Assembly: GCA_964035575.1 (NCBI GenBank)
Contig: OZ037900.1
Location: 558,001-622,000, forward strand
DNA length: 64,000 bases
DNA from: Rhynchopus sp. YZ270_cl-10
Lineage: Eukaryota > Euglenozoa > Diplonemea > Diplonemida > Diplonemidae
Direction: 5' to 3'
Position numbers and translations under genes: made by a program. This document shows positions 20,789 to 31,441 of this stretch, in pieces (position 1 is the first letter of the stretch; the number at the start of each line of letters is the position of its first letter). The notes beneath the pieces are model-generated. The model saw only the letters and a program-made list of their open reading frames with translations, did no database searches and was not told the DNA's origin.

Positions 20789-22378
20789 TCAGCGCACCAC
20801 CAGCATCGCAGTCGCATCCCCTTGGCCAACAGGGTACAGCTCATCCTCGTTAAGTGGCATCTTGAAGAGCGGGTTCTCGGGCTCGTTTGCATCCTGCTTG
20901 CAGCAACACGCAACAACAACACCCACAGCCACACCGAGCACGAGCACACCCACACCAATGCCGATGTAAAGGGGAACGTTGCTGCCCCGCCCTGACTCCG
21001 TCCCTGGCTCTGGCGTTGGTGGTGGTGTCTCACGCTCACACGTGTACGTCCCTTTTATCAGTGTGAGGGTTGTGCTGCCTTCACACGCGACCGCATTGCA
21101 CACACCGTTGTACTGCGCTGTGTACGTCGCGTCTGTGCTTGTGCAGGTCACCCCGTGGCTCACAGATACACCCTCAGAGGATAGCGCTGTTGTCAAGTTC
21201 AGCTTGCCGGTAAGTGCATCCGCAAGTTTTGCTGTGCTGGCGCGCACCATGCCCACCACAAGGACACCGGCATTCGAGACCACAACGTGAATCTCCGTCA
21301 CAGTGCCCAGTGCGTCGTGCATATTCTCCTCAAATGCTTCCTGTGTTGTTGTTGTTGTTGTCCACGAAGACCGTGCCCCCGCCCCGTACTCCACAGCAAA
21401 CCCCATCGGCACTACCACATCATCCCCACGCAGGCACAGAGGGACACCAGGGGGGTGTGCGTAACCATAGGTGTGACACACACACATCCCAGCATCGCAC
21501 GTTGCCAGAGGGTCAAGCCGCCCACTGTGACAATCGTTGTCAGCTGTGCACATCGCGTGAACGAGAGAAGGTGCAAAAGTAACAGCAGCGGGCAGGTTCG
21601 TGTCAGGTACGGAGGTAGGAGCTGCAGTCGGGGATGTCGTTGAAGGTATCAGGGAGGGGTGGCTGCCACAGCTCCACGAGAGGAAGAAGAAGTAATCAAA
21701 CGACGTCGCGCAGCACCCCCTCAGGTGCACAACAAAGTCGCCGTCCACGGAGTAGGTACCGCTCGTGGTGTACGGCGAGTCCTTTGTGAACACCGTCTCG
21801 TTTCCGTTGATGAATCTGAAATATGCCGCAAACCCATAACCCACCTTCACTGCAATGCGCAGTGTCCCCACGCAGGGAATGACCCAATTGTACGGACCCA
21901 CTTTAGAAAAATGCCTCTCGTACATCCCAACCGGTGGCAGTGTCAGGACGTCAGAAGGGTCATAACCCTCTGCAGACGCAACAACAGGTGTGCCCTCGCA
22001 CTGCCACTCAACCCGAAAGTCAACTGTGGGAAAATAGTCGGTATTTGTGTTGTTGTACAGAAGCATCATCTTGCCGTTCGCAGGATACGTATTGGTGTAG
22101 ACCAGCTGCGTCGACGGTGTCACTGACATGAGTTCGTAACCGTTACTGTTCACAATAGACAGGGTAGAGTAGGGGCGGGTGTGCATATTAAGAAACGTCA
22201 CATGAACACTTCCCATGCACCAAAACGTCCAGCACTTTGTAAATGCTGTGTACGGCGGAGCACTGAATGATGCATTAAACGGTGATGCTGGCAAATCCAA
22301 GCACGAAGCGATTTGTGGAGCCGGGACGAGTGTGCCATTGACAAGCAAGGAGACAGCAAACACTACAAGCAGACGCAT
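20789..22378 (-). CDS. Type I membrane surface protein, unrecognised
   Basis: 529 residues. It starts with a signal peptide (MRLLVVFAVSLLVNGTL), has a cysteine-containing ectodomain with several N-glycosylation sequons (NAS, NNT, NET, NLT), and a Ser/Thr/Pro stalk around residue 240. A cysteine cluster follows (HAMCTADNDCHSG ... CDAGMCVCH), resembling an EGF-like or disulphide knot. A membrane helix lies at about 473-497 (VPLYIGIGVGVLVLGVAVGV) and ends in a Cys-Cys-Cys-Lys stop that could be acylated; a roughly 30-residue acidic tail follows. The arrangement predicts a cell-surface or endomembrane protein. No family name can be given. Confidence 0.7.
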   Translation of the reverse strand: MRLLVVFAVSLLVNGTLVPAPQIASCLDLPASPFNASFSAPPYTAFTKCWTFWCMGSVHVTFLNMHTRPYSTLSIVNSNGYELMSVTPSTQLVYTNTYPANGKMMLLYNNTNTDYFPTVDFRVEWQCEGTPVVASAEGYDPSDVLTLPPVGMYERHFSKVGPYNWVIPCVGTLRIAVKVGYGFAAYFRFINGNETVFTKDSPYTTSGTYSVDGDFVVHLRGCCATSFDYFFFLSWSCGSHPSLIPSTTSPTAAPTSVPDTNLPAAVTFAPSLVHAMCTADNDCHSGRLDPLATCDAGMCVCHTYGYAHPPGVPLCLRGDDVVVPMGFAVEYGAGARSSWTTTTTTQEAFEENMHDALGTVTEIHVVVSNAGVLVVGMVRASTAKLADALTGKLNLTTALSSEGVSVSHGVTCTSTDATYTAQYNGVCNAVACEGSTTLTLIKGTYTCERETPPPTPEPGTESGRGSNVPLYIGIGVGVLVLGVAVGVVVACCCKQDANEPENPLFKMPLNEDELYPVGQGDATAMLVVR

Positions 22379-22776
22379 GGTGTTGCACCCTTATGCCCTG
22401 AATGAGGGGGTGGTTTAGTGTGGGATGGAGTGTAAAAAAAGGCAATTTTTTTTTGGATTATTTTGGAACGCAATGGGAGAGTGGCACACTTTCTTTTTGG
22501 ATCGCGAAATGCTTCTATATAAAACAGAAAAGTACAAAAAAAATGGAAAGCGAGAGAGAAAAAGAAAGAGGTCAAGAAAGGATGAAAAATTGGGAAGGAA
22601 AAAATGAACCTAAGCCTCTCTTTGTGCATAGTTACTGACTGCAAATCGTTGTACAGCGTAAACATAAAAAAGGGGGAAAGCTAGGCAAAATAATCATAAT
22701 CTACTTTTAAAAAACTTGGTTGTATTAGTTCCTTGCTGACAGGAGGATGCGCCTTTGTCATAACCTACCATTTGTT
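22379..22776. other. Intergenic gap with partial hairpin
   Basis: Contains a weakened class A hairpin at about 22610-22631 (CTAAGC ... GCATAG). No gene seen. Confidence 0.55.
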
Positions 22777-24573
22777 TCATTTCAACTCCGCCTTTTGTTC
22801 ATAATACTGAACAAATCTATCCCAAAATGCGGGGTCATGACCACCACCTCCTCCTCCCCCTCCTCCTCCACCCTCCTTCATCACCCCTCTACCCTCCCCT
22901 ACACCACCCATATGCGCTATCGCATGCGGCCTTTGCGAGGCTGGGTGGGCAAAGTGTGGCGAAGGGGCGGGAGCGCTTGCACGCTGTCCACCTCCTCCTC
23001 CCCCTCCTCCCCTTTCCGCCCCTCCACGCACCATCGCCGTGTCTGTCTGCAGGACCGACAACGCCGCTCTCGGATTCGGCGCTGCAGAGGCCGACAACGC
23101 TGTGACCCTCGCATCCAACTGGTCTATCCTTCTCTGCATCTGCGTGATGACGTCCGCACTCTGCTGCTCCTTCTCCCGCTGCGCAGCTTCACGCAATCGA
23201 AGCGCGTCTTCTCTGTGTCGGATATCTGCGTCGTAACGTTGTGTGGTGACCATGGGAAGGGTGGGGGTTGGGGTTGGGGGCGTTGGTGGCTCGTAGAAGG
23301 AAGAGGCGGCGGATGGGGTGGGCGGGGTGGTGGTGTTGGCTGCATTGCGTAGGGCGAGGATCGCAGCTTCTTGTTCAGCTTCTTCTTCGCGGGCGGTTTG
23401 TTCTGCTGCTTTTGCTGCTGCTGCTGCCTCTGCTTCTGCAGCAGCCTTCTTCTCATTTTCGAGAAGAAGTTGTGCTTCTTCTTCTTCTTCTTTGAGGCGC
23501 TTTGCTTCTTCCTCTGCGGCAGATTTTGCTTTTTCTGCTTCCAAGAGAAGCTGTGCTTCTGCTGCTGCTGTTGCTGCAGCTTCTGCTTCAGCATTCGCCT
23601 CCTCCGCAAGTCTCTTCCTCTCAGCCGTCTCTGCCGCATCCCTCATCTTCTTCTCTTCTTTTGCTTGGGCAGCTCTCTCCTTCTTTTCCGCCTTCTCTTC
23701 CTTCTCGCGTAGTGTCGTTTCCTCCTTTACAATTTTTGCAAGTGCTTCGGCATTCTTCTTTGCCGCCTTTTTAACCCGTTTTTCCTCCGCTTCTTCCGCC
23801 TTTTTGCGTTTTTTTGCGTCAGCCGGGGATTCTGGGGATTCTGGAGGTTCTGTCTCTTTGTCTTCATTTTTCTCGGTATCCCGGAGTTGTTTCTCCGCCT
23901 CTAGCGCCTCCAGATCTGGCTGTGGGGTGTCCGTGTAAGCCAACGCATTGGAGACTGATTCTGCCCAATCTTTCAAAAAATCTAGATCCGCTTCTGGGTG
24001 CAGCGCAGAGAGCGTCGGAAAGGCTTCTTCAGGCGCATCCAAAAATGTGCATAGAACCGACGGCGCCTTTCCACCTAAAGAAGAGTCTGCCAACGCCAGC
24101 TTTTCCGCCGTCTCCTTCGACCCAATGAAGTTATGCATAAACTCCCGATGCCACTCTGCCCATTGCAATAACGGGGCAAATTCTTCGGCCATACTGGGAA
24201 ACTTCTTCTGCAAGACCTGGTACAACTCCATTGGGGCGTCCGAATAGCTGTCGGTGATATCGATCCCTTTGCCAACCTTATCGTTCTCCCCTACCAGGTA
24301 ATATACCCTATCCAACGCTGCAGCAGCAAGCGACTGCGGTGTAGGTGTTCGCCGATGAAGAAACGCAAAGTCCGCCTCAGCACGCACCCTCACCCGTTCA
24401 AACTGGGCCTGCAGAAGAGGTTCTATAACCTGCATCTTCTTATATAAGGGCGGTCCTCCAGTAAGAAAAGTGGCGCCAGTCACCTTAGCGGTACACCCCT
24501 TCTTGAGATGTGCATTGGGGACCGCATACCGTCGGAGAAAGTCGCGAAGCTGTTCGGGAGTGAGGTCTTCCAT
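22777..24573 (-). CDS. Coiled-coil protein with SAP/HeH-like start
   Basis: 598 residues. The N-terminus DLTPEQLRDFLRRYAVP resembles the short helix-extended-loop-helix of SAP/HeH motifs, but that is only a resemblance. Residues to about 215 are globular-looking. A long charged helical region follows (about 235-420, rich in Ala/Glu/Lys such as AEEAEEKRVKKAAKKNAEAL), then a Pro/Thr-rich linker. A second short coiled coil (VITQMQRRIDQLDARVTAL) leads into Gly-rich runs and a closing AFWDRFVQYYEQKAELK helix. It probably acts as a structural or scaffold protein. Glycine and alanine runs come from simple-sequence DNA. Confidence 0.65.
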   Translation of the reverse strand: MEDLTPEQLRDFLRRYAVPNAHLKKGCTAKVTGATFLTGGPPLYKKMQVIEPLLQAQFERVRVRAEADFAFLHRRTPTPQSLAAAALDRVYYLVGENDKVGKGIDITDSYSDAPMELYQVLQKKFPSMAEEFAPLLQWAEWHREFMHNFIGSKETAEKLALADSSLGGKAPSVLCTFLDAPEEAFPTLSALHPEADLDFLKDWAESVSNALAYTDTPQPDLEALEAEKQLRDTEKNEDKETEPPESPESPADAKKRKKAEEAEEKRVKKAAKKNAEALAKIVKEETTLREKEEKAEKKERAAQAKEEKKMRDAAETAERKRLAEEANAEAEAAATAAAEAQLLLEAEKAKSAAEEEAKRLKEEEEEAQLLLENEKKAAAEAEAAAAAKAAEQTAREEEAEQEAAILALRNAANTTTPPTPSAASSFYEPPTPPTPTPTLPMVTTQRYDADIRHREDALRLREAAQREKEQQSADVITQMQRRIDQLDARVTALSASAAPNPRAALSVLQTDTAMVRGGAERGGGGGGGGQRASAPAPSPHFAHPASQRPHAIAHMGGVGEGRGVMKEGGGGGGGGGGGHDPAFWDRFVQYYEQKAELK

Positions 24574-24654
24574 TTTGGTAAAATTTGGGGGGGAAATTTG
24601 AGTTATTTTGAGATTGGTGAAATGGAAAAAAAGAGAAGGTTTTTTTTAGGGTAA

Positions 24655-24685
<31 letters not shown>

Positions 24686-24783
24686 TGGGGAGAGAAGGTG
24701 GTTTCCCTTTGTGTTGCTGATGTGTTGGAGTTGAGGAGAGATTGAGAGAGAGAGAGAGAGTTGAGTGTTTTATAAAAAGTTGG

Positions 24784-24876
24784 CTTGAAATGCAACAGCC
24801 CTCTCGTGAAACAGTGGTATGACCGGTGGGGGGTGGACCTTCAACCATGCAGTTCGACATCTATTTCGTGGAATAA
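24784..24876 (+). repeat. Dispersed repeat family C, copy 2
   Basis: TTGAAATGCAACAGCCCTCTCGTG start, GGTATGACCGG middle and TTTCGTGG end, shorter than the copy at 253-361. Confidence 0.7.
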
Positions 24877-25040
24877 AAAAAAAATGGGGAATTTGAAAGG
24901 TTATGAGAAAAACAATGGGGATGGGGGGGTGTAGGGGGTTTTTTGCAAGGCAGTGTCGTTATTTTACTGTTGTTAAAAAAAAAAGAGGGTCTGCCTTGGA
25001 ACCAAGAAGGGCGAAGGTTTGCAGAAGGGAGGAAAAATTA

Positions 25041-25074
25041 AGGTGATACTAAGCCTCTCTGTGCTTAGTCACCT
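25041..25074 (+). repeat. Class A/B hairpin, best-paired copy
   Basis: AGGTGA-TA-CTAAGC-CTCTCTGT-GCTTAG-TCACCT: outer and inner 6-bp stems both pair perfectly, separated only by a two-base bulge. Confidence 0.85.
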
Positions 25075-25664
25075 TTTCAAAAAGTGACCATGAAAAGGTA
25101 ATGCACTTAACTGGCACCTTCGCGCGCAGGTTCGAAATAAAAGAAAAAGCTAACAACAGAAGTAAGGTAAGGAAAGTGGGGTAGCGGGGGGGTAAGGGGC
25201 CCAGGCATTCATTTTTTTTGGCAACGAAATGAAACTTAAAAATACAAAGCCCCTCTCGTGAACAGTGTACCAAAAATAAAAATCTCTCTCTTTTCTCAAA
25301 TGAATTGCTTTTTTTTTTTGCTTGTATCAAACCTGACCAAAGTGGGGTGTATTTCAAAATATTGCCTTTTTTTGAAAAAAAGCTAGGACAACCCACTCAC
25401 GACACACCGTCATCCATTTTATATTTAGATTAGATTTTTGCATGCAGTAATCTTCCTCGAATATACGATTGGGTAGCACTAAATACGTTTTCTTTCAAAA
25501 AAAAAAGTTATTTGGGTAGTTCCTAAGTCGCAAAAAAAAAATCAGTAAAACCCGTGTGTGTATTTTTTTGTGGAGTTTCCTTCTTCTCCTCTTCATTTTT
25601 TTCTGGTAGTTAGAAACGATGAAGAGAAGCCTTCATTCACATCATCACCTATTTGTCTCGACAG

Positions 25665-25775
25665 GTAAGTAAAAGGGAAAAAGGGGTTTTTTTTCGCTGA
25701 TTGCTCAATCGCCCTGTTGGAGGGGTGACTGGCGACCGTATCGGAGGAACTATTTTCTTTAAGCTACGCTTGCAG
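25665..25775 (+). repeat. Intron-like repeat family F, full copy
   Basis: CGACAG then GTAAGTAAAAGGG at the left and AAGCTACGCTTGCAG then GT at the right, exactly what a GT-AG intron would show. The middle carries TTGCTCAATCGCCCTGTTGG and GGCGACCGTATCGGAGGAAC, shared with 32396-32516. Confidence 0.75.
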
Positions 25776-25868
25776 GTTATACAATAAAAGGATAAGTTTT
25801 TTTTTATAAGATTGAACCTAAGCCTCTGCTTAGTCTGATTAGGCTATTCTTTGGTTTATTCGTGCTTA

Positions 25869-26101
25869 CACGACGGTGAAGTATGTTACATTCCAAGTGA
25901 GGTTACTCGTAACGTTACAAGTGCCACTTGTAATGTTACAAGTGAAGTTACATGTATATTACGTGTACCACATGTAAGTTACATGTACCACCACCTGATT
26001 TTGCCTGAAATTAGGTGAAGTTCAGTGGTTTTTGGTGCTGGTACATGTAACAAAAGTTACATGTAACTCCACTTGTAACACCCGCTACATTCACCGTCGT
26101 G
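25869..26101. mobile_element. CACGACGG-family TIR element, 233 bp
   Basis: Ends CACGACGGTGAA / TTCACCGTCGTG, with TA on each side. The flanks join as GTGCTTA-GTCACC, the usual right half of a class A hairpin, so the element landed inside one. The interior is built of inverted GTTACATGTA-type motifs. Related copies: 53405-53621 and 57999-58215. Confidence 0.85.
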
Positions 26102-26545
26102 TAGTCACCTTTCAAAAAATCCTCTCAGACGCAGGATCCTCTGACACTCCGTGGGTAAAAAAAAAATGCAAAAAACTTGAAAGATGAATGTTCCTCTCGT
26201 GCACACAAATCTTGAAAAGAACAGAAGACAGGAAGAAAGGATGATGTAGATAGACAGCCTCACGAAGAGGGGGGGAAACGTGGGACGCACATCATCAGAA
26301 CTATGCCTTCTAAAAATACACAACAAAAAAAATTTCACATGCGATGCACCAAAAAAGAAAAATGTCACATTGCTTGGTCGCCTAAATAACAAATTACAAC
26401 AACCCATTGTTGCTTTCTCTGCCCTCCTTTTGTTCCCTCCCTCCCCTCCCCTCCCCTCCCCCACCCAAAGCCACCCCTCCCCCGAGTTCAATTCTCGACC
26501 CGCACCCACCCCCCAGCCACATCCGAACCCTAAGCCGTACAGCTT

Positions 26546-27299
26546 TTACCAAAAGAACCAGATCATGAACAGACAGGTACCAATCAGCAATGCAAGGATT
26601 CTGTAAAAAAAAAAAAAAAATGGGTAGTTTTGTTTTTCAAAAAATGGTTGGAATAGTGCAGTTGCCAGATGTGCAAGCTTCACTGTCGTTTTTTGAAAAG
26701 AAAGTCACAACATACATTGAATCTCGTTGCCGCTTCGACTGAATTTTCGAGAGAATTCCATCAATTCCTGGGGCCATGCTTACTATATGAGATGCCCTGT
26801 CTGCTGCCCGCGCGAATATCGTGTACTGGTCCTTCATCTGCTGGTGCGAGGCTGTTGCCTGGTCGTGCAGGCGTTGCGCATCTTGGGTGGCACGTTGGAG
26901 GTGGTCACCTTCCTTGTCAAGCATGCGGGAGGAGTGTGATTCATTGTATTCTTCTAGGTCGTGCTGCACGTCGGAGAGAAGACTGTGCTTCGAACGCTTT
27001 GAGTTGAGCGACTGAATCACGTGTGCCAAGGCACGTTGCTTTTCTGCGGCTATTGCCTCGTATCGTTCAGAGTTCTGCCTCAGTTTAGCTGCCTCCTCCC
27101 CCGACCCCGTGTCCGCCCATTCCAGTAATGTTCTCGCGTGCGCCTGCATGCCAGAGATCAGCCTGCTCGCGTCCTGCTGCACACCTTTGATCTCAGCGAC
27201 CTCTGCGGAGACGTCCATGTTCTCCAGCTGGATGAGCTGTGCCTCGATGTCAGCCTCAAGACGCCGCAGCTCAACCTTCTTCCTATCCCAGGATGTCAT
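26546..27299 (-). CDS. GOS1: GOS28/Gos1-type Golgi Qb-SNARE, two exons
   Basis: Exon 1 runs 27299-26716 and exon 2 26600-26546, giving 212 residues, close to the family's usual 210-250. Exon 1 begins MTSWDRKKVELRRLEADIEA, the short amphipathic start typical of GOS28, and continues as helices with a VQHDLEEYNESHSSRMLDKE segment. It ends in a SNARE-like coiled stretch and the juxtamembrane motif IQSKRQRDS. The donor GTATGT at 26715 and acceptor TTTTTTTTACAG at 26601 join in phase to exon 2, which encodes only the membrane anchor (ILALLIGTCLFMIWFFW) and the stop. Without the splice the protein would lose its anchor. It would act in ER-Golgi or intra-Golgi vesicle fusion. Start chosen because upstream codons are low-complexity. 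Confidence 0.8.
26601..26715 (-). other. GT-AG intron in the SNARE gene
   Basis: 115 bp, GTATGT ... a run of about 15 T then ACAG. It separates the cytosolic part from the membrane anchor and is the clearest evidence for conventional cis-splicing in this window. Confidence 0.8.
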
Positions 27300-28711
27300 T
27301 TTTTGTTTTTTTGGTGTTGTGTGTGGGAGGGGGGAGGGGAGAGGGAGGCCTCCTGGAAGGAAGATAAAAATCTGGAAAAAAAAAAAAAATGGTCGCTCTT
27401 CGAACACCCGTCGTCCCTGTGTTTGGAGAGGCATGGAATGCAAAGACGTAGTTCGTCGTCTTGAAGTGGAGTTTTGAAAAGGTGAATATTTTTTTTATCT
27501 TTTTTTGTGCGTAACGCAAGAGACAACACTTTTTCCTTCACTTTTTCCATTCCTCCCACCCCCGTAGTTCGGGGGTGCGAGGGGAAAAGGGGAAAAGGGG
27601 TGGGCAAGGGGTGGGGTACAAACGACAAAAAAAAAACAAGGTACAAAAAGAGAGAAAAGTTGGGTGATAAATATGCCTCTTGTGTACACACATCTTTTAA
27701 AAAAAAAAAAGGAAAACTTGGAAGATGCATGTGCTTTCTCGCGCACACATTGGTTGTGCGTAAAGTGTGTAATAAAGATTCTGATATTTTTATTACAACA
27801 CGCTCCCACTGACTACCTGGCCGTGAAGAGGAAACCTCTTTGAGACCAAAAATAAATTCAGCCAAAAAAAAAAATGGTAAGTGTTGCAGTCACCTCTGAC
27901 CATCATAATCATCACAAAAAAAATCTTGAGAAAAAATGTAGCATTTTAACCAAAAAAAAGAGGTCAACAACACATTCCATTAGCAAGCGTTTTTCAGAGA
28001 TGAAGGAGGGGGGCAGAGAGCGACGTGGCTTGGGAATGGGAAAAAACTTAGTTGGATTAGTGTAGACACCCGAGGGATGAGCTCCACTGCATTTTCTTTT
28101 TTCTTTTTTTACCGGAGAAGCGTGAAAGTGAGGAGGGGAACAGGGGGAGAAATTTGTGTAGCCGCCGTTCAGACAGGTCTTTATCTCTGCTATTTGATGG
28201 GTCTGACAAAATTCGTTTAATTGATCTGAATCTTCTGCACCTCAATGTAACTTTCAAAAGGGTGAAGGAGTACTACAAGAGTACCCTCATTTTAAAGAAC
28301 TTTTTTGTTGAAAAACCTTGGTCGCATTAGTGTAGACATCGAAGGATGAATTCCACTATTACTTTTTGTTCTTTTTTTAATGGCAACAGTCACTTCCTTG
28401 AGAGTGCAGAAAGATGGGAAAAGATGGGAAAGATAACGAGGAGAGATTTTTTGGCAAATGTCCCCACAAAAAAAATGGGGGATTAGGAATAAGAATGGAG
28501 TAGAGTCGGTAAAGTGCAAAACGCCGCTAGACGCAGACCCAAAAAAGGGGTGGTGGGGGGATTTATACGGTTTGTGATAAAATGGTGGGAATGAGCGCAG
28601 TTGCCCGCTTTTCCCAAAAAAGTCATTTCACTGCAACAGCCCAGCATAATGCATACATTTAGGTCTCGCACCGTATTTTTACCACCAAAAAAAGAGAAGT
28701 TGCTAGAACGC
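27300..28711. other. Intergenic region with hairpins and class D copies
   Basis: G/C-rich then A/T-rich DNA with class B hairpins (27672-27705, 27729-27750) and class D elements (28046-28092, 28324-28372). No gene seen. Confidence 0.55.
27729..27750 (+). repeat. Class A/B hairpin
   Basis: GATGC-ATGTGC-TTTCTCGC-GCACACAT stem led by AAAACTTGGAA. Confidence 0.7.
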
Positions 28712-28719
28712 ATCTCAGT

Positions 28720-29312
28720 CAGTGATGTATATAGGTATCTGTATGTGGGACCAAATCCCACAAAAAACCGGAAAAAAAAAAAAAAACTATAGAATTTCGG
28801 GATTTTTTGCAATTTTTACCTTGCCTTACAGGGCTATAAGAGTGGTCCCGAAGGGACTCCAGAGCAACGCGACCCCACCATGAAGAGCACGGTCGTCAAG
28901 AAGCCTAAAAAACGAGTCGGGATTCCGCAAAAAGGGGTTCTTTGAGTGACTCGTGGTGTAAAAAGCTAGATTTTTACACCGTACCATGATTTTTTTTTCG
29001 CCTGCGGCGCCATTTTATCTTATTTTTTTTTGCTCCGCAAAAAAAATATACAGCTCCCAATGTCTTCCTTTGTCAGCAGTGCTGAATTTTTGGGGCAAAA
29101 AAACAAGCTGACCCCGATCTTGAAATCTGGATTCCTGGATAGGACACTAGTTTTCCACACACAAAAACAATGACTGTCTCACACAAAATTACCGTTTTGG
29201 TGGGTGCTGGCTATATAAAACCCTGCACACAACCACACGAAAAACCAAAAAAGAGGGGTTCCCACATATTTCCCCCTTTACTGCACCACCACCACCCCTA
29301 TATACATTACTG
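28720..29312. mobile_element. hAT-like non-autonomous element, 593 bp
   Basis: Ends CAGTGATGTATATAGG / CCTATATACATTACTG, inverted, and a perfect 8-bp flanking duplication ATCTCAGT (28712-28719 and 29313-29320). CAGTG ends and an 8-bp duplication are the hAT signature. No transposase. The interior shares a GACCCCACCATGAAGAGC block and a CGCCTGCGGCGC palindrome with the element at 60962-62142. Confidence 0.88.
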
Positions 29313-29320
29313 ATCTCAGT

Positions 29321-30008
29321 CGGAAAAAAAAAAAAAGGAAGAAAAAAAAACTGGAATTTGTTTTTGCGTGCTCAAGAGTGCAAATCGAACACCGTGCTTT
29401 TTTCCCCCCTTTTTTTTATCTTTAAAACATGACAACGGTCTGCCACGCAAAAACATCTCCGTTTCGTGGGACCGCTGCTGCGTCCTCCCCATCCACTCGT
29501 CAGGTAACGAACGGGGATCAATAGAACCCTGGATCGCGACTTCGGGTGAGAGGACTGTATCTTGGCAATGTTTTTTTAGTCCTGACAACAAAAAAAATTC
29601 TGTTGGATCAAAGAAAAAGAGTAGTTTGAAATGTGTTAAAACACATCTCAGTCAAGCTCATGCAAAGGGTGAGACGTGAGTGGCCCGCACCGTATGAGAA
29701 CGGAGGCGGCCTTTTTTTTAACGGCTTTCTATGATTTTGCACGTGTTACCGTGGGAGCATAACGGAGACCCGAAGGGCAATCATGGCTCAATTCGTAAAC
29801 GCGCACGTCCCATCCAGTGCTATCGCTTTGGGGGAGCGACTTGCCTTGTGGCATCAGATGAATGACATAGTGGAGGGGATCTACGCGGACAGTGTAGAGG
29901 GGGGTGGGGATGGGGGGGCATTCCTACCTGGCTTCTGAATAAGGGTGTCTTCCCTTGGGGTACCCTTGGGGCTGCCGCGAAGTGCAATGCGGACTCGAGA
30001 AGTCATTA
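29321..30008 (+). CDS. Possible small protein or short exons
   Basis: Two coding-like plus-strand pieces. At 29429-29503, ATG opens 25 codons (MTTVCHAKTSPFRG...) ending in CAG before a GTAACG donor. At 29783-29938 a 51-residue frame contains AIALGERLALWHQMNDIVEG and ends GAFLPGF, with helix-like composition and G/C-biased third positions. They could be exons of one gene (a weak phase-0 acceptor GGAG precedes ACCCGA) or independent. No family recognised. A family E tail fragment lies between them. Confidence 0.3.
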
Positions 30009-30338
30009 CCGTAAAAATATTTATTCTGGGCTGTAACTATTCTGAGACAGAAGTATACTGGACCGGAACAAAACTGGAACACTTGGGGTTTTTGGGGGTG
30101 TCCCAGTTTTGTTCCGGCCCAGAACAGTTCTGTTGGGGTAGAATTTTTATCCCCATTCCCACCCCACCCAGGTGCATAGTGCATCTTTGGGCAAAAAAAA
30201 TTCGTCGCACTCCTCGTTTTTTTTGACAAGGCACGGATACCCCCCCAAAACAATGCTGGTACGGAACAAAACTGGAACAATCGACGATTTTTTGGGGTGT
30301 TCCAGTTTTGTTCCGGCCCAGAATAAATATTTTTACGG
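30009..30338. mobile_element. CCGTAA-family TIR foldback element, 330 bp
   Basis: Inverted ends CCGTAAAAATATTTATTCTG / CAGAATAAATATTTTTACGG, each flanked by TA. Inside, two further inverted pairs of GGAACAAAACTGGAACA type make the unit almost wholly foldable. The ends relate it to the element at 52210-53323. Confidence 0.9.
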
Positions 30339-31379
30339 TAACAGGCAGCACATCTCACCCCCACAAAGAAAAAAAAGATAAAATTTGAAAGATCAGGAAT
30401 GAGTTTAACACATGGTGCGCAGACCAGACCAAGGTTTTTTTGTGTGAAACCCACATGGTCAAAAAAATTAAAGAAAGGTTGTAAAAATAAATCTTCCTTC
30501 TCGTTGCAACACACGTCTTCTTTTTATCACCTAGCGTTATCGTGCGTGAACATGCTGGGGTTTGAAATGCCTTTTTTTTTTGTTTGAACTCTAGATCAAA
30601 GAGCACACACGGGCTCTAAGTATCCTCCCACGTCAGAGGTTAGATTAGTAGCTTAGAGAAGACGACACTTCTGTGAAAAAAGAATTCATCAACGATGTCT
30701 TTATTAATTAACGAGAGTTGTGGACACAGCCACGCTATAAATTTATTTCATTTTTTATATATTTCTGACGTCGGAAAAAAGCATTCTGACGCAAAAAAGA
30801 AAAAAGAAAAAAAAGGTAGTGCAGTGGAGTGCATCCTCTGTGTCTACACTAATACAACCAAGTTTTCAAAAAGGAAAAAAGGAAAAAAAAAAAAGGTGGA
30901 AACAACAAGGGATAGGATAGGATCGTTCATTATGCCTAGTGTTAACGTTGCCTGCCTGAAAGGCGTCTGTGCTTCTGCGCACCTTTCCAAGAAAGACAAC
31001 GAAAGAACACAGGGTCGAAAACCACACCCATTAAAAAAAGAGGGAGAATTTTATTAGCTTTGCACAATGAATCTGAAAGCCTCTCTCATGCTTGAGTAGT
31101 GCTGGTTGTATTGACCTTTCGGGTTTGCGGGTTTTTGTACCAAGAGTGGTAAAACCGTGGATGTGTTGTCATCTGTTCTTTTGTTGTGAATAGTTAATCG
31201 TCACAACATTATTGTTTTGATAAATTGTTGTGTAGCTGCCTTGGTTTGTGTTGCCACACAGTTTGTGCAATCTCCACTTTCTTTCTCTTGGTTTTATCTT
31301 TGTGACTGTGCTTAAATTGTGCCTTTTTTTTAGTAGCACCACCATACAAAATGATTAGGGGGGTTTTTTTTTTGAATAC

Positions 31380-31441
31380 CGACCAGAGGATGTAATTGAA
31401 CCATCCTCCCAAGGTCACGCAGGCCACCACACCGGAAAGCC
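31380..31441 (-). CDS. Possible internal exon encoding a membrane segment
   Basis: The minus strand reads CACCTTTTTGCATAG, then 62 nt encoding LSGVVACVTLGGWFNYILWS, then a GTATTC donor. The hydrophobic, in-phase block bounded by splice-like sites suggests an exon. A second candidate lies upstream at about 31619-31656 (acceptor CTCCTCCCCCCCCAG, PLVPVITLAVVM, donor GTAGGG), but the two do not join in phase directly. No family recognised. Confidence 0.25.

Larger units (their letters stand above)
24574..26545. other. Repeat-rich intergenic region
   Basis: Holds an (AG)n tract at 24655-24780, a family C copy (24784-24876), the best class A hairpin (25041-25074), an intron-like repeat (25665-25775) and a 233-bp TIR element (25869-26101). 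No gene recognised. Confidence 0.65.

Noticed and set aside
28832-28945. Terminal exon after CTTGCCTTACAG (GYKSGPEGTPEQRDP...)
   Set aside because: Lies inside the hAT-like element, and its GACCCCACCATGAAG block is shared with other mobile elements.
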